From positions 1,798,001 through 1,862,000 of the forward strand of contig NZ_CP009533.1 in NCBI RefSeq assembly GCF_000761155.1: 64,000 nt of DNA. Direction: 5' to 3'. The position numbers and the translations under genes were made by a program. Below the pieces are notes generated by a model. The model was not told the DNA's origin and ran no database searches. It saw nothing but the letters and a program-made list of their open reading frames with translations. Source of the DNA: Pseudomonas rhizosphaerae. Its GTDB lineage: Bacteria > Pseudomonadota > Gammaproteobacteria > Pseudomonadales > Pseudomonadaceae. Below, piece by piece: positions 57,899 to 64,000 of the stretch (position 1 is the first letter of the stretch; each line of letters starts with the position of its first letter).

Positions 57899-58183
57899 GT
57901 GGGAGCGGTCATCGGCCGCGAAGCAGGCGCTGTGGTGTGTCAGGATAAACGCGGTGCGCCGTTCGCGGCCACGGACCGCTCCTACGGGATTGCAGTGCAT
58001 ATGTGGGAGCGGTCATCGGCCGCGAAGCAGGCGCTGTGGTGTGTCAGGATAAACGCGGTGCGCCGTTCGCGGCCACGGACCGCTCCTACGGGATTGCAGT
58101 GCACATGTGGGAGCGGTCATCGGCCGCGAAGCAGGCGCTGTGGTGTGTCAGGATAAGCGCGATGCGCTGTTCGTCCTACAGGG
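57899..58183. repeat. tandem REPIN-like array, period 104 bp, 2.8 units
   Basis: Units begin at 57899, 58003 and 58107, each opening GTGGGAGCGGTCATCGGCCG. The first two contain GTTCGCGGCCACGGACCGCTCC and a linker GGGATTGCAGTGCA; the third is shortened. The array fills the 319-bp gap between pmsB and the convergent DUF1543 gene; no gene is present. Confidence 0.88.
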
Positions 58184-58184
58184 A

Positions 58185-58679
58185 TCATGGGAGGATGATG
58201 TATTCATTGCGCTGCTCGATGCCCTGATGTGGCCTTTCGATCAGGTGCACGTAACGACCGCTGACCTGGTCGATCGGTACGCAATCGTCCACGTCCAGCA
58301 CCGCATCGGTATGGGGCTGGCGCCAGTGTTCGAGGCACTGGCGCCTGGCCTTGCTCTTGGCTTCGCGAGGGGCCTGTGCAACCACCAGCACATAGTGATG
58401 GGCTTCGCCGAACGCCCGCGGCTCGTAACCGCCCAGGTTGATCACGTACAGCCTTGGCGAACCAGCGGCGGGCGCCAACGGGCTGAACTCGACCTTCCAC
58501 TGCTCGATGCCGTCCACGGCCATCCAGGCATCGATGTGCAAGCCCTTTTGACCCCCGAACCAGTCCGCGCGCAACTGCGGGTAGATGGCTTGCAGATCGT
58601 CGCCGACCGCACAGGCGATGTCGTGTACTTCGATGCGCGCCTTGGGGTGCTTGCCGCCCAGTAAAACGATGTAAAGCAT
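58185..58679 (-). CDS. DUF1543 family protein
   Basis: 164 residues with the repeated DUF1543 pattern MLYIVLLGGKHPKARIEVHDI and LYVINLGGYEPRAFGEAHHYVLVVA, two similar halves. It has no signal peptide or membrane helix. ATG 58679 is the start shared by family members; the longer frame antisense to the next gene is ignored. Function not established. It ends at the repeat array. Confidence 0.75.
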   Translation of the reverse strand: MLYIVLLGGKHPKARIEVHDIACAVGDDLQAIYPQLRADWFGGQKGLHIDAWMAVDGIEQWKVEFSPLAPAAGSPRLYVINLGGYEPRAFGEAHHYVLVVAQAPREAKSKARRQCLEHWRQPHTDAVLDVDDCVPIDQVSGRYVHLIERPHQGIEQRNEYIILP

Positions 58680-58746
58680 GGGTGCGATCCTTGGAGAGTG
58701 GGGGCTGGTAAGATCCAGGCCTTTTCTCGATTTCGAAAGGTCTTCT

Positions 58747-59172
58747 ATGACATCCATCTGCAAGCCATTGCTCACTGCTGCCTTGCTGTCGCTCTGTGCC
58801 GCCCAGGCCACGCTGGCCTCGGCCGAAGGCTCCACGTCGACTTCCGACTACAGTTCGGCCTACAGCACGTGCATGGACAGCAACAGCTCCACCACCGGCA
58901 TGGTCAGCTGCGCCGCCGCCGAGACGAAGCGTCAGGACGCACGCTTGAACGCCAACTACCAGGCCGGCATGAAAACACTCGAAGGCGACAAGCGCACGGC
59001 GCTGCGCGATGCACAGCGGCTGTGGATACAGTTTCGCGATGCCGACTGCGCCATCGAGGCCGGTCTGACGGGCGGCACGCTAGACCGGATCAATGCTCAG
59101 ATGTGCCTGTTGAAGGCCACCAAGGTCCGCGCCGACACGCTGGCAGTGCGGTTTCAGCCGCAGGATCTGTAG
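58747..59172 (+). CDS. LprI-like secreted protein (DUF1311)
   Basis: 141 residues with a signal peptide (LLTAALLSLCAAQATLASA) and a DUF1311 domain: four cysteines in STCMDS, VSCAAAE, DADCAIEAG and AQMCLL, and the helix pattern RLNANYQAGMKTLEGDKRTALRDAQRLWIQFRDADC. Some family members inhibit lysozyme; the role here is unproven. The start has AAAGG upstream. Single gene, convergent with the hydrolase gene. Confidence 0.82.
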   Translation: MTSICKPLLTAALLSLCAAQATLASAEGSTSTSDYSSAYSTCMDSNSSTTGMVSCAAAETKRQDARLNANYQAGMKTLEGDKRTALRDAQRLWIQFRDADCAIEAGLTGGTLDRINAQMCLLKATKVRADTLAVRFQPQDL

Positions 59173-59180
59173 TAGCGCCG

Positions 59181-60140
59181 CTACTTCAGGTTGTCGTCGA
59201 GAAACTCACCGATCACCGGGATGATTTCCCGTCCGTGGGTTTCCAGAGCGAAGTGCCCGGTGTCGTAGAAGCGAATGTCCGCCTTGGGCAAGTCACGCTT
59301 CCAGGCCTCGGCGCCCGCCGGCAGGAAGAACGGATCATGCTTGCCCCACACCGCCAGCAAGGGCGGCTGGTACTGGCGGAAGTACGCCTGGAACTGCGGA
59401 TACATCGCGACGTTGGCGGCGTAGTCCAGAACCAGATCGAGCTGGATGTCGGCATTGCCGGGCCGCTGGATCTGCAGGCCTTCCAGGGTATAGCCGTCCG
59501 GTGAAACCGTGCTCGGGTCGCTGACGCCTTCCAAGTACTGCCACTTGATCGAAGCCGGTGTGGGGAAATCCTTCAAGGCCTCGCGGTGTTGCGCGGTAGG
59601 TTCGCGCCAATACGTTTGAATCGGCGCCCAACCGGCGCCCAGGCCTTCCTCGTAGGCGTTGCCGTTCTGCGAGACGATCGCCGTCACGCGCTCTGGGTGA
59701 GCAACGGCCAGGCGCCAGCCTACCGGGGCGCCGTAGTCATGGACCATCAGCGCGTAGCGGTCGAGCTTGAGATGCTCGGTGAACTCGCCGATGGTCTGCG
59801 CCAGTTGGCTGAACGTGTAGGCGTATTGGCCACGGGCAGGTGCCTCGGTAAAGCCGAACGCTGGCAGATCCGGTGCGATCACGTGATAGCGGTCGGCCAG
59901 TTGCGGAATCAGCTCACGGAACATGAACGACGAGGCGGCGAAGCCGTGCAGCAGCAACACCGTGGGGGCACTGGGGTTGCCGGCCTCGCGGTAGAAGACC
60001 TTGACGTCGCCTACCTGCTCATAGCGGTAGTGTACGGTGCTCTCGGCATGGTCGGTGTTGGCGGTATCGACGGCCTGTGCAGTGCCGGCCAGCAACGAGG
60101 CGGCAAGCGCAGCGGCGATTGCGGATTTGGACGTAGTCAT
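59181..60140 (-). CDS. secreted alpha/beta hydrolase (haloalkane dehalogenase / epoxide hydrolase-like)
   Basis: About 319 residues with a cleavable signal peptide (MTTSKSAIAAALAASLLAGTAQA). The oxyanion motif is LLLHGFAASSFMFREL, the likely nucleophile is Asp in LMVHDYGAPVGWRLA, and Asp/His of GKHDPFF and TGHFALETH complete the triad. An Asp nucleophile points to the dehalogenase or epoxide hydrolase branch. ATG 60140 has AGGAG. It is divergent from a CGNR-type regulator that probably controls it. Substrate unknown. Confidence 0.85.
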   Translation of the reverse strand: MTTSKSAIAAALAASLLAGTAQAVDTANTDHAESTVHYRYEQVGDVKVFYREAGNPSAPTVLLLHGFAASSFMFRELIPQLADRYHVIAPDLPAFGFTEAPARGQYAYTFSQLAQTIGEFTEHLKLDRYALMVHDYGAPVGWRLAVAHPERVTAIVSQNGNAYEEGLGAGWAPIQTYWREPTAQHREALKDFPTPASIKWQYLEGVSDPSTVSPDGYTLEGLQIQRPGNADIQLDLVLDYAANVAMYPQFQAYFRQYQPPLLAVWGKHDPFFLPAGAEAWKRDLPKADIRFYDTGHFALETHGREIIPVIGEFLDDNLK

Positions 60141-60153
60141 GAAGGCTCCTTGT

Positions 60154-60202
60154 GTAACCTCTAATGTGTTCATTTGAAGGTTACGAATAGTTTTGGTAAC
60201 CT
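60154..60202. promoter_or_regulatory. repeated GTAACCT operator half-sites
   Basis: GTAACCT at 60154-60160, its complement AGGTTAC at 60178-60184 and GTAACCT at 60196-60202 sit in the divergent gap. The last two form an inverted repeat with an 11-bp spacer. A related AAGTTACAGG follows near 60220. Likely sites for the adjacent CGNR regulator. Confidence 0.5.
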
Positions 60203-60233
60203 GTCAAACACATTTTCCAAGTTACAGGCTGTC

Positions 60234-60818
60234 ATGAACTCAACCAGCATTGCTCCTGACACGCTTTTCGTGGCCGACAATATCGCGTTGGATTTCATCA
60301 ACACCGCGTACGGTATGGGTGATCAGCAGCATGATTGCCTGCACGATGACGAGGCGGTATTGGCTTGGCTCAAGGCGGCGGGGCTGATGGCCGAGCAGGG
60401 GCATCCAGAGGCTGTCCCGGGATTATTGGCTCAGGCCCGAGCGCTCCGGCTCGGTGCGCGGGCCGTGGTGGACGCTGCCATGACGGGGGCGCATGCCGAT
60501 CTCGGGGTAATCAACCAGCTACTCGAGGCGGGGCGGCCTGTCAGCTGCCTGCAATGGGATGGCGCAGCCCAGGCGTTTCACCTCGTCACGCGACCCAAGG
60601 ACACCAGCCCGGCAAGCTTGCTGTGGCCGGTGGCCGATGCGCTGGTCGGCCTGGTGACCGGCGACAAGTTCGAGTTCGTGCGGCAGTGCGAGGCCCACGA
60701 CTGCATCCTGCTGTTCCATGACCTGAGCAAGTCGCACAGACGCCGCTGGTGCAGCATGGCAACCTGCGGCAATCGCATGAAAGTGGCGGCCTTTCGCGCC
60801 CGGAAGAAGCCCGAATAG
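60234..60818 (+). CDS. CGNR zinc-finger (ABATE-domain) transcription regulator
   Basis: 194 residues. The N-terminal ABATE domain (LFVADNIALDFINTAYG, helices to about 140) is taken to be the ligand-sensing part. The C-terminal CGNR finger has four zinc cysteines (CEAHDC and WCSMATCGNRMKVAAFRAR). ATG 60234 is chosen. It is divergent from the alpha/beta hydrolase gene, with repeated half-sites between, so it probably regulates it. Confidence 0.82.
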   Translation: MNSTSIAPDTLFVADNIALDFINTAYGMGDQQHDCLHDDEAVLAWLKAAGLMAEQGHPEAVPGLLAQARALRLGARAVVDAAMTGAHADLGVINQLLEAGRPVSCLQWDGAAQAFHLVTRPKDTSPASLLWPVADALVGLVTGDKFEFVRQCEAHDCILLFHDLSKSHRRRWCSMATCGNRMKVAAFRARKKPE

Positions 60819-60825
60819 ACGTGGC

Positions 60826-62229
60826 TCAGGCTGTGTGGAGTACCGGAAAGCGCAGCGTGAAGCGGATGCGTCCGGACTGTGGCTGGACAACACTGGCCTC
60901 GCCACCGTGCAATTGCATGATCGCCGCGACGATGGCCAGGCCCAAGCCATTGGAGTCGGAGTTCTGCTGACGCGAGGCGTCGCCGCGGTAGAACCGATCG
61001 AACAGATGGGTCAGCGCCGCAGGGTCCAGGGCCGGCCCCTGATTTTCCACCCAGATCATGCAGTGCCCCGCGTTCGACTCCACGCCAATCAGCACATCAC
61101 TGTGCGCGTCGGCATAGCGGATCGCGTTGGCCACCAGGTTGCTCAACGCTCGCCGCAGCAGCAGTGGGTCGGCATCCAAGGTCGCTTCGCCCGAGGTCAG
61201 CAGGCGGATCCGCCGCTCTTCGGCAAGGCCCTCGAAATACTCGGCCACGCGCTCCAGCTCAGCGTGGACCCGCAGCGGCTGACGCTGGACCACGGCTTGG
61301 GTATCGTCGGCGCGGGCCAGGAACAGGATGCTTTCGACGATGCGCGAAATCCGTTCCAGCTCTTCCAGATTCGACGCCAGCAGCGCCTGGTACTCGTCGG
61401 CGCTGCGGCCCTGGCGCAAGGCGACCTGGCAGTGACCCATGAGCGAACCCACCGGCGTGCGGATCTCGTGGGCCAGGTCTGCGGAGAACTGGGTGAGCCG
61501 TTGATAACCCTCGGCCAGGCGATCGAGCATGGCGTTGTAGGCCTCGCTTAATTGCTGCAGTTCGACAGGCGTGTTTTCGCTGCTCATGCGGCTGTGCAGG
61601 CGCGCCGGGGAGATGTCGGTGGCATGCGCTGTCATGTCCCGCAATGGCCTCAGCCCGCGACGCAGTAGCACGAAGCCGAGCAGGGCGGTGAGCAGGAAGG
61701 CGATGCCCACGGCCAGGTAAATGCGCTGGCGGAACTCGGTGAGCATGGCCATTTCCTTGACCATGATGTGTGCGGCCGTCAGCTTCACTTCGCGGCCGCC
61801 CGAAGTGGTCAACACGCTTGCCGCGCGCAGCGGTACACCCGCAGGCGCCATCCCCGTGCGCAGGTCGGCCCTGCTGGGCACGCTGTCGTGGGCGACCTCG
61901 GGCAGGGGCGGCAAGGTCGCGCGCAGCGGGTTGACCTGGATCACCGGTGGCTGGCCGACTTCGGCAATGACGAAGATGTCGTCTTCGCTGCCCAGCATGT
62001 TCTGGAAGATCTGCGGGCTGCTCGACAGCTTGTCCAGGGTCAGGTCGTAGTGCAGCAGTTTGCGAAAGTGATCGAGCCGACCGAGCACCGCGTTGTCGCT
62101 GCGTTGCAGCACCGACGCCTTCATGGATTCGTACAGGTACCAACCGGCGCCCGCCACCGTGAGCATCGCCACCAGCGAAAAGGCCAGGGTCGAGCGCAGG
62201 GTCAGGGATGGGGGGCGTCGGCGTCCCAT
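60826..62229 (-). CDS. sensor histidine kinase, heavy-metal (CusS/CopS/IrlS) type
   Basis: About 467 residues. TM1 ([23 protein letters not shown]), a periplasmic sensor of about 150 residues and TM2 ([20 protein letters not shown]) are followed by HAMP, the H-box ([19 protein letters not shown]) and ATPase motifs ([31 protein letters not shown]). ATG 62229 overlaps the regulator gene by 28 bases. The periplasmic domain shows few candidate metal ligands by eye, so copper sensing is not certain. Confidence 0.9.
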   Translation of the reverse strand: MGRRRPPSLTLRSTLAFSLVAMLTVAGAGWYLYESMKASVLQRSDNAVLGRLDHFRKLLHYDLTLDKLSSSPQIFQNMLGSEDDIFVIAEVGQPPVIQVNPLRATLPPLPEVAHDSVPSRADLRTGMAPAGVPLRAASVLTTSGGREVKLTAAHIMVKEMAMLTEFRQRIYLAVGIAFLLTALLGFVLLRRGLRPLRDMTAHATDISPARLHSRMSSENTPVELQQLSEAYNAMLDRLAEGYQRLTQFSADLAHEIRTPVGSLMGHCQVALRQGRSADEYQALLASNLEELERISRIVESILFLARADDTQAVVQRQPLRVHAELERVAEYFEGLAEERRIRLLTSGEATLDADPLLLRRALSNLVANAIRYADAHSDVLIGVESNAGHCMIWVENQGPALDPAALTHLFDRFYRGDASRQQNSDSNGLGLAIVAAIMQLHGGEASVVQPQSGRIRFTLRFPVLHTA

Positions 62230-62897
62230 GGGCGCACCTCGCAGACGTAGCCGATGCCGCGCACGGTGTGGATCAGCTTGACCGGGTAGGGCTGGTCGAT
62301 CTTGCTGCGCAGGCGCTTGACCGCGACGTCGACCACATTGGTGTCGCTGTCGAAATTCATGTCCCACACTTCCGAAGCGATCTGGGTGCGCGAGAGCACA
62401 TCGCCTTCGCGGCGCAGCAGCAAGTGCAGCAGGGCGAATTCCTTGTTGGTCAGGGGGATGACTTCCTGTTGCCGCGTCACGCGGCGGCGCAGCAGGTCCA
62501 GTTCGAGGTCGGCGAGGTGAAAGCGATCGGCTTCGCGCGCGCCACCGCGGCGCAGGATGGTACGAATCCGCAGCAACAGTTCGGTGAACGAAAACGGTTT
62601 CACCAGGTAGTCGTCGGCGCCCAGCTCCAGGCCGCGGATGCGGTCCTGTAACTGGTCGCGGGCGGTCAGGAACAGCACCGGTACTGCTTGCCGAGCGCGC
62701 AGCACCTCCATGATCTGGAAGCCGTCGATGCCGGGCAGCATCACGTCGAGCACCAGCAGGTCGTAGGCGTTTTCCAGCGCCAGGTGCAAACCGTCGGCAC
62801 CGTGCTGCGCCCAATCGACGTTGTAGCCGGATTCACCCAAGCCTTTTTTCAGGTACTCGCCGGTCTTGATGTCGTCTTCGATCAACAGGATATGCAT
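62202..62897 (-). CDS. response regulator, CopR/CusR type
   Basis: 231-residue OmpR-family regulator. The receiver has EDD near residue 7, phospho-acceptor Asp51 ([13 protein letters not shown]), Thr (FLTARD) and Lys (YLVKPF). A winged-helix output domain ([53 protein letters not shown]) follows. The N-terminal [20 protein letters not shown] is that of heavy-metal regulators. Divergent from the periplasmic-protein gene at 63130, with CopR-like boxes between. Confidence 0.92.
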   Translation of the reverse strand: MHILLIEDDIKTGEYLKKGLGESGYNVDWAQHGADGLHLALENAYDLLVLDVMLPGIDGFQIMEVLRARQAVPVLFLTARDQLQDRIRGLELGADDYLVKPFSFTELLLRIRTILRRGGAREADRFHLADLELDLLRRRVTRQQEVIPLTNKEFALLHLLLRREGDVLSRTQIASEVWDMNFDSDTNVVDVAVKRLRSKIDQPYPVKLIHTVRGIGYVCEVRPWDADAPHP

Positions 62898-63008
62898 CGA
62901 TCAGGCTCGCTCGGGCGTCGGCGGTTCATAGGTTGGCGGTTCAGGGTCCAGGCGCGCGGCGAACAGGGCCTGCGCAGTGCAGTCTAATGGAGCAGGACGG
63001 CGCTGTCG

Positions 63009-63024
63009 GTTACATTCCTGTCAT
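63009..63024. promoter_or_regulatory. imperfect CopR/CusR-like box
   Basis: GTTACA-TTCC-TGTCAT matches 4 of 6 bases in the left arm and all of the right arm of the better box 35 bp downstream. Confidence 0.4.
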
Positions 63025-63043
63025 CGATGGCGCCGTCGCACGA

Positions 63044-63059
63044 ATGACAGAAATGTCAT
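63044..63059. promoter_or_regulatory. CopR/CusR-like box
   Basis: ATGACA-GAAA-TGTCAT is a perfect 6-bp inverted repeat with 4-bp spacer, the form bound by CusR/CopR-type regulators. It lies 71 bp before the periplasmic-protein gene and upstream of the divergent regulator gene. Confidence 0.65.
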
Positions 63060-63129
63060 CGCCCGGTCATTCACGCGTGCCAGTTGTTGGCCGAACATGA
63101 CTGCACACCTACCGCAAGGAGTCGTACCG

Positions 63130-63741
63130 ATGAAGATCAAAACTGCCCTGTCGACCACCCTGGGCACGTTGCTGCTCAGCGCCGCCGTGATGGCCTCGGC
63201 TGCGGACATGCCAGTCGTCAAGCCGATGCGTGGCACGGTCGATGGCCTGGACAATAACACCTTGTCCTTCACCACCCGCAGCGGTGCGCACCAGACCATT
63301 GGCCTGACCGACAAGACTGGCATTCGCCTGGTGTCCAAGGCCAGCATCGATTCGATCAAGGCCGACAGCTTCATCGGCTCGGCGGCCACGCCCCAGGCCG
63401 ACGGTACGCTTAAGGCGCTGGAAGTGACCGTGTTCGAGCCGAGCCTCAAGGGCAGCGGTGAAGGGCACTACGGCTGGGAAAACGCTGATGGCACTACTGG
63501 CACCATGACCAACGGCACCGTGGGCAAGCTGGCCCAGACCAATGGCCGGACCTTGACCGTGAACTACAAGGGCGGCGAGAAGCAGGTCGTCGTGCCTGAA
63601 GATGTGCCGATCGCCTACGTTGAAGCGGGTAAGGCCGAGCAACTGGTCAAGGGCGCCAAGATCGTCGTGTTCCCCGCCGACGACGGCAAGACCGCCCGTG
63701 GCGTAGCTGTAGGCAAGGACGGCTTCCAGCCTCCGATGTAA
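63130..63741 (+). CDS. periplasmic protein of unknown function, likely controlled by the adjacent two-component system
   Basis: 203 residues with a signal peptide (MKIKTALSTTLGTLLLSAAVMASAADM) and two similar beta-rich halves: MRGTVDGLDNNTLSFTTRSGAHQTIGLTDKTGIRLVSKASIDSIKADSFIGSAA and TVGKLAQTNGRTLTVNYKGGEKQVVVPEDVPIAYVEAGKAEQLVKGAKIVVF. This DUF5666-like pattern suggests an internal duplication. No metal-ligand cluster is seen. The start follows AAGGAG. A cytochrome b gene follows after a REPIN. Confidence 0.75.
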   Translation: MKIKTALSTTLGTLLLSAAVMASAADMPVVKPMRGTVDGLDNNTLSFTTRSGAHQTIGLTDKTGIRLVSKASIDSIKADSFIGSAATPQADGTLKALEVTVFEPSLKGSGEGHYGWENADGTTGTMTNGTVGKLAQTNGRTLTVNYKGGEKQVVVPEDVPIAYVEAGKAEQLVKGAKIVVFPADDGKTARGVAVGKDGFQPPM

Positions 63742-63759
63742 CACAGCGGGCTTTCTCCC

Positions 63760-63847
63760 GTAGGAGCGGTCATCGGCCGCGAAAGACGCATCGCGGAGTA
63801 TCTGATCTACCGCAGTGGTCTTTTCGCGGCCACTGACCGCTCCCATA
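63760..63847. repeat. REPIN between the periplasmic protein and cytochrome b genes
   Basis: Opens GTAGGAGCGGTCATCGGCCG and closes with TTCGCGGCCACTGACCGCTC, the same REP family as the arrays at 46.9 and 57.9 kb, here as a single copy. Confidence 0.78.
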
Positions 63848-63886
63848 GGGGGGGCGGTGTGTTTTCTTATAGGGGAGGGCCATTTC

Positions 63887-64000
63887 ATGGCCGTGCAACG
63901 CATACATTCACTCACGGTACGCCTGACCCACTGGATCAATGCCTTCGGCATGACCTGCATGTTCATGAGCGGCTGGGGTATCTACAACGCGTCACCCCTG
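63887..64000 (+). CDS. cytochrome b/b6-domain protein (b561 or hydrogenase type), 3' end missing
   Basis: The first 38 codons only. MAVQRIHSLTVRLTHWINAF, with a haem-ligand-type His before Trp (RLTHW), opens a first membrane helix (GMTCMFMSGWGIY), the hallmark start of cytochrome b561/Ni-Fe hydrogenase cytochrome b subunits that serve molybdopterin oxidoreductases. A strong GGAGGG ribosome site lies 7 bases before the ATG. The gene continues beyond the window. Confidence 0.75.
   Translation, partial: MAVQRIHSLTVRLTHWINAFGMTCMFMSGWGIYNASPL

Noticed and set aside
57899..58183. Series of small open frames reading through the repeats
   Set aside because: They arise from a 104-bp repeat read in different frames; no start signals and no protein similarity.

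Overview
The window is GC-rich and gene-dense. It reads as the chromosome of a fluorescent Pseudomonas, probably from the P. putida / P. entomophila / P. fluorescens side of the genus. Signs of this are the gene families, the Pseudomonas-type REP/REPIN repeats, Fur boxes next to iron genes, and a pmsCEAB block in the order known for the siderophore pseudomonine. I recognise no tRNA, rRNA, insertion sequence, prophage or CRISPR array. The two edge genes (a LysE exporter at the left, a cytochrome b at the right) are cut by the window.

Layout. 1-8.9 kb: end of a LysE exporter; a nitric-oxide module (NorR/FhpR regulator divergent from flavohemoglobin hmp, with a clear sigma-54 promoter) followed by a nitronate monooxygenase; a chemoreceptor; TspO; and a cyanate module (cynR divergent from cynS, plus an NTF2-like protein). 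8.9-20.0 kb: a hydroxyproline catabolism locus. It holds an epimerase (lhpA), a three-subunit D-hydroxyproline dehydrogenase (lhpB, lhpF, lhpE), an AraC/PAS regulator, a polar amino-acid ABC transporter with a fused aconitase-X enzyme (probable cis-3-hydroxyproline dehydratase) inside its operon, a DapA-like deaminase (lhpC) and a GntR/FCD regulator. GTATACG-type palindromes lie upstream of three of these units. 20.0-25.8 kb: a FecI/FecR surface-signalling iron system with an STN-type TonB receptor and a PepSY membrane protein. 25.9-34.2 kb: a very lysine-rich small protein, an MFS exporter, two REPINs, and a TetR-controlled RND efflux operon with a KAS II (fabF-like) gene overlapping its end. 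Two matching operator candidates flank the TetR gene.

34.3-57.9 kb: a pseudomonine/acinetobactin-type siderophore locus. On the minus strand lie a TonB receptor, a binding protein, an ATPase, two FecCD permeases and two fused ABC transporters (the six transport genes in one overlapping unit), then an ECF sigma factor. A Fur box separates the sigma factor from a divergent NRPS protein (partial C - PCP - C). A histamine-type N-monooxygenase and a Cy-Cy-A NRPS follow on the minus strand. A second candidate Fur box separates these from pmsC (isochorismate synthase), pmsE (aryl-AMP ligase with carrier domain), pmsA (histidine decarboxylase) and pmsB (isochorismate-pyruvate lyase). Together they would turn chorismate, threonine and histidine into a salicyl-oxazoline hydroxamate or isoxazolidinone siderophore. 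The Cy-Cy-A protein ends in a carrier-like domain without its phosphopantetheine serine, so threonine is probably loaded in trans on the other NRPS protein.

57.9-64.0 kb: a tandem REPIN-like array, a DUF1543 protein, an LprI-like secreted protein, an alpha/beta hydrolase divergent from a CGNR zinc-finger regulator with repeated GTAACCT half-sites, and a CopRS/CusRS-like two-component system. CopR-like boxes sit before a periplasmic protein and the start of a cytochrome b gene.

Starts were chosen by ribosome binding site, family N-terminus and overlap with neighbours, so several differ from the longest possible frame. Function calls rest on reading motifs and family resemblance from memory; no database search was run.
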